From contig JAHISE010000113.1 in assembly GCA_018818235.1 (NCBI GenBank), positions 1 through 31,596 of the forward strand: a stretch of 31,596 nucleotides of DNA, written 5' to 3'. The position numbers and the translations under genes are program-made. Position 1 is the stretch's first letter; each line of letters begins with the position of its first letter. Of this stretch, positions 22,687-30,480 are shown piece by piece. The DNA comes from Patescibacteria group bacterium (GTDB lineage Bacteria > Patescibacteriota > Gracilibacteria > Peribacterales > Peribacteraceae). Below the pieces are notes generated by a model. The model had not been told where the DNA came from, did no database searches, and saw nothing but the letters and a program-made list of their open reading frames with translations.

Positions 22687-25600
22687 ATGACACGACTACA
22701 GTTTGGTAACACTTGGTGGGGCGAAAAATGGCTCGATGCTCTGATAGCGACTGATTATTCCAATCGACTGCCGCGTGGTAAGCGCTATGCGCGCAATGGT
22801 TCGGTAAAACATTTGGAAGTTGTACAAGGGCACATTGCAGCGAAGGTACGAGGTTCCAGACCAAAGCCTTACCAAGTTACAATCACTATTCCTCCACTCA
22901 CGAAGAAGCAGCAACAGTCCGTGCTGGATGTCATCAATGCGTACCCGTTCATATTGTCACAACTGCAACAGAAGAAACTGCCGGAAGAGCTTTATCAACA
23001 ATTTACGCAAAACAATATTCATCTGTTCCCACAGAAGTGGTCAGAACTCCACGCTGCATGCAGCTGCCCCGATTGGGCGGAGTGTTGCAAACATATTGCT
23101 GCTGTCATTTACCTGATTGCCAACAGGATTGACACCGATCCCTTCCATGTCTTCTCGCTAAGAGGATTTGACATCATCAGCGCATTACCAAAATCTGATG
23201 AACAAGAGAGGATTGATAACATCCATATTCCTCGTGCAGATACGATGATCTCCAGAGCCATCAGAAAACGACAGAAGAAACCTGTGCAGGATACTGCATT
23301 GCTCAGTGAACTTGACTTTTCATGTGTTCCCGACCTTGGTAAATCCATTGTAGGTGTACTACCCGAGACGCAACTCTTCTGCAAAGAAGTGAATGTCAAA
23401 AGTATGCTGCATTCCCTCTATGCCACACTCATGAAGATACGTATTTCTGATCCAGTGGATGATAATGGTTACCTGGCAGACGCATTGCGACTGGAGACTT
23501 TAAGTATTGGTGCCGATCTCTGCATACGAATGATTTTGCACAATACTGACAGTGGTGATTCGTTGCTTGGAGAAGATGGATACGATAAGGAGATCATGCC
23601 GTATCTGCGCAGAATTGACTTTGCAGACCTTCAGTACTGCGAACCTGGTATTCGATCATTGGTACTGATAGAACGCTGCGCCAGCACGCTTTGCCATCAC
23701 GGTGCCATCATTCCTGAAGTATTGGAGTGCGCGCCGGACCGATACCGTATTCGCTGGTTGCCACTGATGGCACATCCTGCTGTCCGTACATTGGTAACAT
23801 CGCTTGTGCCGTGGACAACCTGCGCAGAATATGCAGAAAGAGATGTTCGGAAAGAAGAATCGCAACAATATTGCTCGCAGGAATTGACATTACAAGCACT
23901 TCTTTCCTGTTTTATCGGTCTCAACGTAGATGAATATGCAGATAAACGAGATATCGATGATCCTGTGTTATATGCGCTGATTGGCTTCGATGAGATTCGT
24001 CTTAGTGATACAATCGACCGCAACACTGTAGAACTTATCTGGCTCTACTTTTCCAGATTCTCACTTCAGCGAGAGAGCAACATTGCCACATTGGTTTTGA
24101 CAGAAAATACATCAAAGGATTTTGATCTCTCTCTTGGCATGCGACGAAAACAAGATGATACTCAAGTGGTTGCAATGCAAAAACTCCTCACACAAAAACA
24201 TTACAGCAGCTGTCGACAAGATGTTCTGCATATTTTCGGTTTACTTTCCGAGCACTACCCGCTCATATCCACTGCTCTGATGTCGCCGGACGTGCGAGTA
24301 CGTCTCTCCGAAAATCAATGCATTGATTTGCTGCAACATACCCTTCCAGTTCTTACAATCCTGGGAATTGATATCCAATTGCCGAAGGCTCTGCATCACC
24401 TGGTACGACCACAGGTATCGTTGAGTATGAAAAAGAAAAGCAATAATACGATTGCATCGTATCTGCAGCTTCAGGAACTCTTGCAGTTCGATTGGCGTAT
24501 CGCTCTGGGTGACGCTGTTATAACCAAACAGGAATTAGATATCCTGCTACAGGAAGGAAGAAAACTTGTAAAATACAAAGATCAGTTTGTCCTACTTGAG
24601 CCAGAGGATATCCATCGTCTGCTAGAACAGATGCGTACATCACCCGTTTTGCCAGCTGCCCGAGCACTACATACGTTGCTTAGCGGACAACTGGAAGGTG
24701 TTCCGGTTCAGATTGACAATGATCTTCTCAAGGATATGCAGCAGCTCTTTGCTGATACACCAATTACTGTTCCCGATGGCTTGCGGGCGACATTACGCCC
24801 ATATCAGGAACGCGGCTACAACTGGTTGTACCGAAATCTGCGTATCAACTTTGGCAGCGTTCTGGCCGACGATATGGGCCTGGGGAAGACCGTGCAGGTG
24901 ATTGCTCTGCTTCTCAAAATGAAGGAGGAAAAACTCCTCACATATGACACAGCACTCGTCGTTGCACCGACAACGCTCATTACCAACTGGCATAAGGAAA
25001 TCGCCAAATTTGCACCCGATCTTCGTACTCATATCTACCACGGTACTGATCGCGAGTTGCCGAAAACTCATGAGCAGATTGATGTTGTACTAACTAGTTA
25101 TGGGCTCCTGCGACGAGATCGCGACACGTTTGCAGAGCGCACCTGGACAGTTGTCGTGTTCGATGAGGCGCAGAATGTCAAGAATCGTGCGACAGCGCAA
25201 AGTAAAGCTGTGAAGAGCCTGACCAGTCGTCTGAAAATCGCCTTAACCGGCACACCAGTCGAAAACAGTCTGATGGAATACTGGAACATTGTGGATACGG
25301 TGCAACCCGGTTATCTGGGTGATGCCAAATACTTTAAACTGAACTTTGCTTCACCAATAGAAAAGGAACGAAATACTCAAGCACTTGATACATTCCATAC
25401 TATTACCAGACCACTTATGATGCGACGGATGAAGACCGATCGGAGTATCATTGCTGACCTACCTGAGAAAGTCGAGAACGATGCCTATACAACGTTAACC
25501 AAGGAACAAACTGCGCTCTACCAGTCAGTCGTCGATGAGGTTATGACGCAAATTGAGGAGAGCGACGGTATAGAGCGCAAGGGACTTGTCTTCAAGCTGA

Positions 25601-26193
25601 TCACCGCTCTCAAGCAGATCTGCAATCATCCGGCTCACTACAAAAAATCCTCTTCATTTAATGCAAAGGAATCCGGCAAGATGCAGTACCTATTACCACT
25701 CATCGAAACATTGCGCGAGAATCATGAGAAGGCACTCATTTTTACGCAGTACACCGAAATGGGGAAAATTCTCCAACAACTTCTGCATCGTGAAACCGGT
25801 CGAGAACCGCTCTTCTTCCACGGTGGTATTTCACGCAAACAGCGCGATAGCATGATTGATACGTTCCAGCAGGATCATTTCCATGATCTGATGATTCTAT
25901 CGCTCAAAGCAGGTGGTGTAGGATTGAATCTGACTGCCGCGAACCAGGTCTTCCATTATGATCTGTGGTGGAACCCGGCAGTAGAAGCACAAGCAACCGA
26001 TCGTGTTTATCGCATTGGACAAACGAAGAATGTACTTGTGCATCGCTTCGTTACCCAAGGGACATTCGAAGAGAAGATTGACGCAATGATCAAACGAAAA
26101 AAAGATTTAGCGAATTTGACGGTGGCTACAGGCGAGAAGTGGCTGGGAGAACTCTCGAATGAGGAGCTAAAAGATATTGTGACACTTGGATAG
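22687..26193 (+). CDS. SWIM zinc-finger SNF2-family helicase/ATPase
   Basis: A 1168-residue Swi2/Snf2 dsDNA translocase. The N-terminus (FGNTWWGEKWLDAL) and the SWIM zinc finger CSC-x6-CKH (Cys125, Cys127, Cys134, His136) are typical of bacterial SWIM-SNF2 proteins. The middle (about 200-690) is helical and unassigned. The ATPase core begins at about 700 (LRPYQERGYNWL) with Walker A ADDMGLGKT, VAPTTLITNW, FDEAQNVKN (DEAQ box), LTGTPVENS, then the second RecA lobe FTQYTEMGK, FHGGISRKQRD, KAGGVGLNLTAA, DLWWNPAVEAQATDRVYRIGQ. These motifs look complete, so the protein should be active. Family members remodel protein-DNA complexes, and relatives occur in defence islands, but no specific system is demonstrated here. 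Confidence 0.93.
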   Translation: MTRLQFGNTWWGEKWLDALIATDYSNRLPRGKRYARNGSVKHLEVVQGHIAAKVRGSRPKPYQVTITIPPLTKKQQQSVLDVINAYPFILSQLQQKKLPEELYQQFTQNNIHLFPQKWSELHAACSCPDWAECCKHIAAVIYLIANRIDTDPFHVFSLRGFDIISALPKSDEQERIDNIHIPRADTMISRAIRKRQKKPVQDTALLSELDFSCVPDLGKSIVGVLPETQLFCKEVNVKSMLHSLYATLMKIRISDPVDDNGYLADALRLETLSIGADLCIRMILHNTDSGDSLLGEDGYDKEIMPYLRRIDFADLQYCEPGIRSLVLIERCASTLCHHGAIIPEVLECAPDRYRIRWLPLMAHPAVRTLVTSLVPWTTCAEYAERDVRKEESQQYCSQELTLQALLSCFIGLNVDEYADKRDIDDPVLYALIGFDEIRLSDTIDRNTVELIWLYFSRFSLQRESNIATLVLTENTSKDFDLSLGMRRKQDDTQVVAMQKLLTQKHYSSCRQDVLHIFGLLSEHYPLISTALMSPDVRVRLSENQCIDLLQHTLPVLTILGIDIQLPKALHHLVRPQVSLSMKKKSNNTIASYLQLQELLQFDWRIALGDAVITKQELDILLQEGRKLVKYKDQFVLLEPEDIHRLLEQMRTSPVLPAARALHTLLSGQLEGVPVQIDNDLLKDMQQLFADTPITVPDGLRATLRPYQERGYNWLYRNLRINFGSVLADDMGLGKTVQVIALLLKMKEEKLLTYDTALVVAPTTLITNWHKEIAKFAPDLRTHIYHGTDRELPKTHEQIDVVLTSYGLLRRDRDTFAERTWTVVVFDEAQNVKNRATAQSKAVKSLTSRLKIALTGTPVENSLMEYWNIVDTVQPGYLGDAKYFKLNFASPIEKERNTQALDTFHTITRPLMMRRMKTDRSIIADLPEKVENDAYTTLTKEQTALYQSVVDEVMTQIEESDGIERKGLVFKLITALKQICNHPAHYKKSSSFNAKESGKMQYLLPLIETLRENHEKALIFTQYTEMGKILQQLLHRETGREPLFFHGGISRKQRDSMIDTFQQDHFHDLMILSLKAGGVGLNLTAANQVFHYDLWWNPAVEAQATDRVYRIGQTKNVLVHRFVTQGTFEEKIDAMIKRKKDLANLTVATGEKWLGELSNEELKDIVTLG

Positions 26194-26282
26194 GCGCACC
26201 TGAGCTATCGACGATTTGCAAAATCAATATACCATTTTGTGTTTGTTTAGCTAAATCTTTTGGTGAAGGTAATTAGAAATGG

Positions 26283-26288
26283 TAAACT
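26283..26288 (+). promoter_or_regulatory. Possible -10 element of the DUF5674 pair
   Basis: TAAACT, then GCCACC, then ATG at 26295: six bases. Confidence 0.45.
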
Positions 26289-26294
26289 GCCACC

Positions 26295-26642
26295 ATGACA
26301 CCTATGATGGTAATCACCAAGCCTGTTGACCGTGCTTTTCTAAAAGAACTGGCAAAAGAGCGCTTTGGCGACATGGTAAAAGCAGTAGTTGACTGCGAAC
26401 GCGGAATAATGGCAATAGGAGGAGAATTGCATGCCGATGAAGAACAATTATTGCTCGAGGACGGTTCAAAACAGGAAGTGCTATGGGGCATAAACATATA
26501 CCCAGACGACGAATCTAGTGACTGGATTGAATTTGATTCGATGATTAATCTTCGTCCCAGCCAAAGTAACAGAAGCAGAGGCATAGAAGATAAAAAAATC
26601 CGCGAAATAATTCTTCGGATTGTTTCACAACTTGTAAAGTGA
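26295..26642 (+). CDS. DUF5674-family protein
   Basis: The 115-residue sequence has the family pattern: LAKERFGDMVKAVVDCERGIMAIGGELHADEEQLLLEDGSKQEVLWGINIYP. This is a common CPR protein of unknown function (recognised from memory of the family). The conserved core is followed by a short variable tail ending in IVSQLVK. No catalytic motif is evident. It overlaps the next gene by four bases (GTGA), so the two form an operon. Confidence 0.82.
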   Translation: MTPMMVITKPVDRAFLKELAKERFGDMVKAVVDCERGIMAIGGELHADEEQLLLEDGSKQEVLWGINIYPDDESSDWIEFDSMINLRPSQSNRSRGIEDKKIREIILRIVSQLVK

Positions 26643-26962
26643 CTATACATAAAGACCTTGCTGCAGGCAGATGGAACCAACTTACTCTTGCAGAGCAGTT
26701 AGGAAACATAGGAAGTGAAATATCAAGAGTCTTGCGTGCCAAAGAAAACAACAATGAAGAACGTTATAAAAATGCTCTTGATCGTGCACTAGAACTTATT
26801 GATTTAACTATAAATGATCCTAAGAACAAGCACAGGCTCCGCGAAATTTGTCGGGTTCGAGAGGTTGTAGCAGATTATTTCGCAGGAAATAATGAATACT
26901 GCTCAAGCGGCGAGTCTCTCAATAAGTATTTTATGTATTTTGCTATTTCTGCAAGGAAATAA
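26639..26962 (+). CDS. Conserved small helical protein, partner of DUF5674
   Basis: The GTG start at 26639 overlaps the upstream TGA. The 107 residues have the pattern AAGRWNQLTLAEQLGNIGSEISRVLRAKE, RALELIDLTINDPKNKHRLREICRVREVVADYF, then GNNEYCSSGESLNKYFMYFA. This resembles a hypothetical family often seen beside DUF5674 genes in CPR genomes (from memory). The four-base overlap suggests translational coupling and a joint role, possibly a toxin-antitoxin-like or regulatory pair; no function is known. Confidence 0.78.
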   Translation: MTIHKDLAAGRWNQLTLAEQLGNIGSEISRVLRAKENNNEERYKNALDRALELIDLTINDPKNKHRLREICRVREVVADYFAGNNEYCSSGESLNKYFMYFAISARK

Positions 26963-26968
26963 TGGTAA

Positions 26969-27070
26969 CACAAATATTCCTACTTATTTTATCTTTGCTT
27001 TCTTTTTTATTGGCAAAATCGCTGTCAAATCCATGAATCGTACTTGAAGCCGCAATTTGCGCAATCAGAA
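26969..27070. repeat. Imperfect direct repeat, copy 2 (partner 22494-22595)
   Basis: Begins CACAAATATTCCTACTTATT, runs through the tiny ORF at 27025-27090 and ends GCAATTTGCGCAATC. Lies directly after the DUF5674 pair and upstream of the HEPN gene. Confidence 0.8.
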
Positions 27071-27090
27071 TAAGCAATAGCAAACCTCAT
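27025..27090 (-). CDS. Possible tiny CxxCG protein, copy 2 (21 aa)
   Basis: ATG at 27090 reads MRFAIAYSDCANCGFKYDSW then I and TGA. It corresponds to the ORF at 22545-22625 and keeps ATG, CxNCG, KY and a stop despite sequence divergence between the copies. It diverges from the HEPN gene. Confidence 0.3.
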   Translation of the reverse strand: MRFAIAYSDCANCGFKYDSWI

Positions 27091-27105
27091 GTTAATTGAT
27101 TGTGA

Positions 27106-27111
27106 TATAAT
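27106..27111 (+). promoter_or_regulatory. -10 element of the HEPN/MNT operon
   Basis: Perfect TATAAT, then seven bases (TGATGCG), then ATG at 27119. It favours this start over the earlier ATG at 27089, which precedes the promoter. Confidence 0.65.
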
Positions 27112-27118
27112 TGATGCG

Positions 27119-27505
27119 ATGACGATGGATGAAGCAGTAAATCATTGGCAAAGAAGATCGCGCTCAGAACTCAAAGCAGCATGTATTCTTTTTGAGAAGC
27201 AGGAACCGGAAGTATACGGGGAAGTCATATTTCATTGCCATTTGGCTTCGGAATTAGCTCTAAAAGCGAAATATATTCAGGAGAATGATACTGCCGCTCC
27301 ATTTACCCACAATCTGAGTGAACTGGCTAAATTACTTGATGAACAATGGACGGAGAGTGACTACATGAATTTTGACCAGCTGAGTGATAACGCTGTTCTC
27401 GCTCGGTATGGAGACGAAGAATGGCATGAAAATTATGCGACAAAAGAGAAGGCTATGATTTGGTTAGAAAAAACAGAGGAATTTCTTAAGAAGATACAAT
27501 CATGA
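27119..27505 (+). CDS. HEPN-domain protein (toxin of HEPN/MNT pair)
   Basis: The 128-residue protein has the HEPN helical pattern: DEAVNHWQRRSRSELKAACILFEKQEP, then FHCHLASELALKAKYIQ, and THNLSELAKLL. A late segment, RYGDEEWHENY, fits an R-x6-H catalytic-like motif, though I am not sure of its alignment. HEPN proteins partnered with MNT nucleotidyltransferases are usually RNases neutralised by AMPylation. It overlaps the downstream MNT gene by four bases (ATGA). An earlier ATG (27089) would add ten residues but stands upstream of TATAAT. Confidence 0.82.
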   Translation: MTMDEAVNHWQRRSRSELKAACILFEKQEPEVYGEVIFHCHLASELALKAKYIQENDTAAPFTHNLSELAKLLDEQWTESDYMNFDQLSDNAVLARYGDEEWHENYATKEKAMIWLEKTEEFLKKIQS

Positions 27506-27813
27506 AAAGGGCAGACGCATTAAAAACGGCTGGCCGATTCAAAAAAGCTCTGAACGAAGCAGGGGTGCCATTTCACTCGGTAATTGTTTTTGGTTCTGTA
27601 GCACGCAATACCATGCATGAACAGAGCGATATCGATATTGCAGTAATTGGTATTCCATATAAAGGCGACCGCATGGACGAACAGTTTGCGCTTTCGCGTA
27701 TTCGTCGCGGAGTAAGTTATAAAATTCAACCTATTTGGTTTTATCCAGAGCACTTGGAGAACAAGTATTCGACGCTTGCAATGGAGATAAAGAAAGATGG
27801 AATTGAAATATAG
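27502..27813 (+). CDS. MNT-type minimal nucleotidyltransferase (antitoxin)
   Basis: The 103-residue protein has the pol-beta motif VIVFGSVARNTMHEQSDIDIAVIG, with Gly-Ser and the two catalytic aspartates in SDID. A third acidic position would lie in the later strand (IQPIWF region). In HEPN/MNT systems this enzyme AMPylates and silences the HEPN toxin (known for MntA-HepT). ATG overlaps the HEPN stop (ATGA), typical of translational coupling. Confidence 0.88.
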   Translation: MKRADALKTAGRFKKALNEAGVPFHSVIVFGSVARNTMHEQSDIDIAVIGIPYKGDRMDEQFALSRIRRGVSYKIQPIWFYPEHLENKYSTLAMEIKKDGIEI

Positions 27814-27866
27814 ACACGTCTCAATCTTCTTGGTAGCATAAAATATGCCAATTTACCGTTGTTTTT

Positions 27867-28586
27867 ATGTTATCACCAGATTTGAAAATACCGGAAACTA
27901 AGGGTAAAAAACCGGATATTCCAAAAGAGGTACAGATAGGTGATATCATTGTTGGAAAATATACAAAATCGGAATGGTCAAGAATCTTGCCATGGGAAGA
28001 CTGGGATCATTCTGCATTGGTTGCTAACATAAATCCTCTGATAATTGTTGAAGCAAGCGGAATTATTATACAGAAAGAAGACAAAAAGAGAGGCAAACAG
28101 AAAATAAGAGAAGGAATTGTTGAATATGAGTTCCTTAAGCCACGCACAGTTAAAATGATTGATGGAACTGATAATATTGATGGCAATTTATGGTTAAAAG
28201 ATAGCATGAGGGAAATACTATGGTTACACCCTGTATTTCCAAACCCTTTGCGAGAAATTGATAACTGGGAAACTTCATGGAAAGATAGAAAAATAATCAC
28301 GGAAACAGAGGCACGAAAGCGTGCCGTTGAATACGCCCGCAATCAACTTGGCGAACCTTTCAAATTGTCTATGTTTAGGAGTAAAAAATCTTCTGCTTCC
28401 AAATGGGATGAAAATGAGTGGTATTGTTCATTGTTAGTATTCAAATCATATTCGCGTACAGTAACAAATATGTATTTGGAATCCTACGAACCTTCTTCTG
28501 GTTTTTTTGTAACACCTGAGGATTTGGTACAAAGCAAGAGAAGTGCTATCTATCATCATTGGAAAAACCAGAAATACCACTCTTAA
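27867..28586 (+). CDS. YiiX-like permuted NlpC/P60 cysteine hydrolase
   Basis: The 239-residue product has the permuted papain-like pattern: GDIIVGKY leading to WEDWDHSALV (His48), and EWYCSLLVFKSY (Cys187) further on, then FVTPEDLVQSK near the C-terminus. His and Cys should form the catalytic pair. There is no signal peptide, so it is cytoplasmic or released by other means. Family members hydrolyse peptide or amide bonds, some in lipids or cell-wall stems; the substrate is unknown here. A 53-base gap separates it from the HEPN/MNT pair. Confidence 0.78.
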   Translation: MLSPDLKIPETKGKKPDIPKEVQIGDIIVGKYTKSEWSRILPWEDWDHSALVANINPLIIVEASGIIIQKEDKKRGKQKIREGIVEYEFLKPRTVKMIDGTDNIDGNLWLKDSMREILWLHPVFPNPLREIDNWETSWKDRKIITETEARKRAVEYARNQLGEPFKLSMFRSKKSSASKWDENEWYCSLLVFKSYSRTVTNMYLESYEPSSGFFVTPEDLVQSKRSAIYHHWKNQKYHS

Positions 28587-28590
28587 CCTT

Positions 28591-28911
28591 GTGCAAAGTT
28601 TTATATTCCCAAAAAATCTTACAGGCATCAAAAAAGTAATTTTAATTCTCAGGCATTTTCTCCTATTTTGTATACTGGCATTTCTATTAACATTGTTTGC
28701 ATTTTTTAAACTAGATTCTATTTATCAAGTAATTGCAGGGATTGGTGAGATAGGTGCTATTTTTATTACTGGAATATTTTTTTTATTTCTCATGCCACGC
28801 AGAATACATGATTATGCTTTATGCTGTTTTCTTCTCGGAATGAGCGGTTATTTCCTTTTTTGGATTTATGTTTTTCTCGTAATACATTTTGTGGGACCTC
28901 CTATGTGGTGA
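28591..28911 (+). CDS. Small three- or four-helix membrane protein
   Basis: GTG at 28591, four bases after the preceding stop, gives 106 residues. There are hydrophobic segments near 20-37 (LRHFLLFCILAFLLTLFAFF), 42-66 (VIAGIGEIGAIFITGIFFLFL) and 78-100 (LCCFLLGMSGYFLFWIYVFLV). An upstream GTG at 28543 overlaps the hydrolase gene and is less likely. Close spacing suggests co-expression with the YiiX-like hydrolase. Family unknown. Confidence 0.65.
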   Translation: MQSFIFPKNLTGIKKVILILRHFLLFCILAFLLTLFAFFKLDSIYQVIAGIGEIGAIFITGIFFLFLMPRRIHDYALCCFLLGMSGYFLFWIYVFLVIHFVGPPMW

Positions 28912-28980
28912 AAAATACTAGGAAGAAATTTTGGGATTGTGAGGAGTATGACTGTCTTGGATAGAAATATACTCACAGTC

Positions 28981-29469
28981 TCATAGAAGTTTGAAAAGCC
29001 AAGTTGAACGATCTTCATATCCACATTTTTTGTAAAACTCATGTGCTCTTATATTTGGCACAAACACTTCAACATGCACGGCATCGCAACCCTTAGAATG
29101 AAGATACTTCTCTGCTACTTCCATGAGCTTCGTTCCGATTCCTTTGCTTCTCAAATGAGGATCAACATATAGCTCAAGAATATCTCCAGTTGGTGATGGT
29201 ATATACTGTAACTTTGCAAGTTCATCTTTTCTTTCTACAATAACTGCAATACATCCGACAATTCTTTGTTCATATTCAGCCAGTCCAATCCAGCCCTCAT
29301 TCTCATCAGTTTTTTTGAGTAAATCTGCTACATATTTTTCGCCATATTTTGACAGGCGTCTGATGCGATGATGCGGATCAATTTCAATTAAATGATCTTG
29401 AAGCGACTCCATACACTTGATAAGTGCCGCCTTGTCGCCCTTTTTGTAATCTCGGATTAAAACTTCCAT
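28981..29469 (-). CDS. GNAT-family N-acetyltransferase
   Basis: The 162-residue protein has the GNAT core: LELYVDPHLRSKGIGTKLMEVAEKYL (acetyl-CoA motif R-x-x-G-I-G) and VHVEVFVPNIRAHEFYKKCGYED (motif B). No acceptor can be named. It lies 12 bases downstream of a GIY-YIG gene on the same strand, but it has its own TACAAT six bases before the ATG. Confidence 0.9.
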   Translation of the reverse strand: MEVLIRDYKKGDKAALIKCMESLQDHLIEIDPHHRIRRLSKYGEKYVADLLKKTDENEGWIGLAEYEQRIVGCIAVIVERKDELAKLQYIPSPTGDILELYVDPHLRSKGIGTKLMEVAEKYLHSKGCDAVHVEVFVPNIRAHEFYKKCGYEDRSTWLFKLL

Positions 29470-29475
29470 AGAATG

Positions 29476-29481
29476 ATTGTA
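29476..29481 (-). promoter_or_regulatory. -10 element of the GNAT gene at 28981, leaderless spacing
   Basis: TACAAT, then CATTCT, then ATG at 29469: six bases on the minus strand, in the gap after the GIY-YIG stop codon. Confidence 0.65.
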
Positions 29482-29745
29482 TCACTTCCACTCTCCTCGA
29501 ATCAGCTTCTCCTTCTTTTCTCGTGTCCATCCCTTGATCTGTATTTCACGTTTCCTGACTTCAGATTTCGTTTTGAAAGGCGTTGATTCATATACCAAAG
29601 TTAGATTTCCCTGATCATGTGCGAACTTTGCTCCCTTGCCTTTATTGTGTGTTTGAATTCTTTTGCCAGTATCAGTTGTAATACCAGTGTAATATCGGCC
29701 GGTTCTTGCTTGCGCGATGTAAACGTGCCATTCGACTTGTCTCAT
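29482..29745 (-). CDS. GIY-YIG nuclease-superfamily protein
   Basis: The 87 residues have the fold's motifs: HVYIAQARTGRYYTGITTDTGKRIQTHN (GIY-YIG equivalents YIA and YTG, with Arg after them), YESTPFKTKSEVRKREIQIKGW with the catalytic Glu in the helix, and a C-terminus KLIRGEWK. This matches stand-alone YhbQ/UPF0213-like proteins, some of which act on damaged or single-stranded DNA. Its terminal DNA sequence (27 bases) recurs after the second GIY-YIG gene. Confidence 0.87.
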   Translation of the reverse strand: MRQVEWHVYIAQARTGRYYTGITTDTGKRIQTHNKGKGAKFAHDQGNLTLVYESTPFKTKSEVRKREIQIKGWTREKKEKLIRGEWK

Positions 29746-29796
29746 GGTAAATCAAGGAATAGGAAAAGCAGTCTAGCACAGAGTCGTATCCTTTTT

Positions 29797-29925
29797 GGGG
29801 TCTTCGACTCGTTCGACTCGCTCACTCGCTTAGACTCATTCGACTCGGTGAAAACGTGGCCGGAGCGCCAGAGCGCGACGACCATGAGCGAGGCCCCAGA
29901 TGGCCGAGTCGAATGGTAGAATGGG
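29797..29925. repeat. TCGACTCG-word repeat
   Basis: TTCGACTCGTTCGACTCG, then CTCACTCGCTTAGACTC and ATTCGACTCGG; the reverse complement CCGAGTCGAATGG appears at 29911-29923 on the same strand. A GC-rich centre (GTGGCCGGAGCGCCAGAGCG...) separates the arms. No gene between 29746 and 29999; 29926-29999 is G-rich and unremarkable. Confidence 0.8.
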
Positions 29926-29999
29926 GTATTATCTTGAGTACGTCGTGAGGGTGCGGGTAAGGGTTGGGGTGGTGAGGAGGATAAAGATCTCAGAACGAT

Positions 30000-30446
30000 C
30001 TAAAATAGTAGCTTATAGGTAATACCTTCGTCCCACTCAGGATTTTCCCACTCTTCAAATCCAAATTTCTTGCAAAGTTTCTGCATGGGTACATTTTCAA
30101 AAGCTGTTTCGGTGACAACACCGTTCGCTCCACAACTTTGTGCATGAGCAATACAACGTTGCATCAATTCTTTCCCAATACCTCGTTGGTGCAGGTTCGG
30201 CTCAACAAAGATTTCCCTCAAGAAGAAATAGCCATTCTCCCACCAGTCAGAATCTATTGAACAAAATCCCACAAACGTATTATCTTCTTTTGCAATAAGA
30301 TACAAACTATCTTCATCCTGAAGATGATCTTTGAGATAGTCTAAGGTTTCATCGTCATATTGAATATGCAAACTAAGATATGTTGCAGTTTTTCCACGCA
30401 GGACATTAATATCTTCTGGTTTTGTTATAGTGATATATTCGATCAT
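30000..30446 (-). CDS. GNAT-family N-acetyltransferase (second copy)
   Basis: The 148-residue GNAT protein has LREIFVEPNLHQRGIGKELMQRCIAHA (acetyl-CoA motif) and VVTETAFENVPMQKLCKKFGFEE. It is clearly distinct from the one at 28981. TAAAAT lies six bases before the ATG. It follows a GIY-YIG gene (gap 34 bases), the same order as the first pair. Confidence 0.9.
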   Translation of the reverse strand: MIEYITITKPEDINVLRGKTATYLSLHIQYDDETLDYLKDHLQDEDSLYLIAKEDNTFVGFCSIDSDWWENGYFFLREIFVEPNLHQRGIGKELMQRCIAHAQSCGANGVVTETAFENVPMQKLCKKFGFEEWENPEWDEGITYKLLF

Positions 30447-30452
30447 GTAGTT

Positions 30453-30458
30453 ATTTTA
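30453..30458 (-). promoter_or_regulatory. -10 element of the GNAT gene at 30000, leaderless spacing
   Basis: TAAAAT, then AACTAC, then ATG at 30446: six bases on the minus strand. Confidence 0.6.
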
Positions 30459-30480
30459 CATTACTTCCATTCTCCCCGAA

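Noticed and set aside
28912..28980. Possible bidirectional terminator between the membrane protein and GNAT gene
   Set aside because: TATGACTGT and ACAGTCTCATA can pair only imperfectly across a long loop and no T-run follows; not strong enough to annotate.
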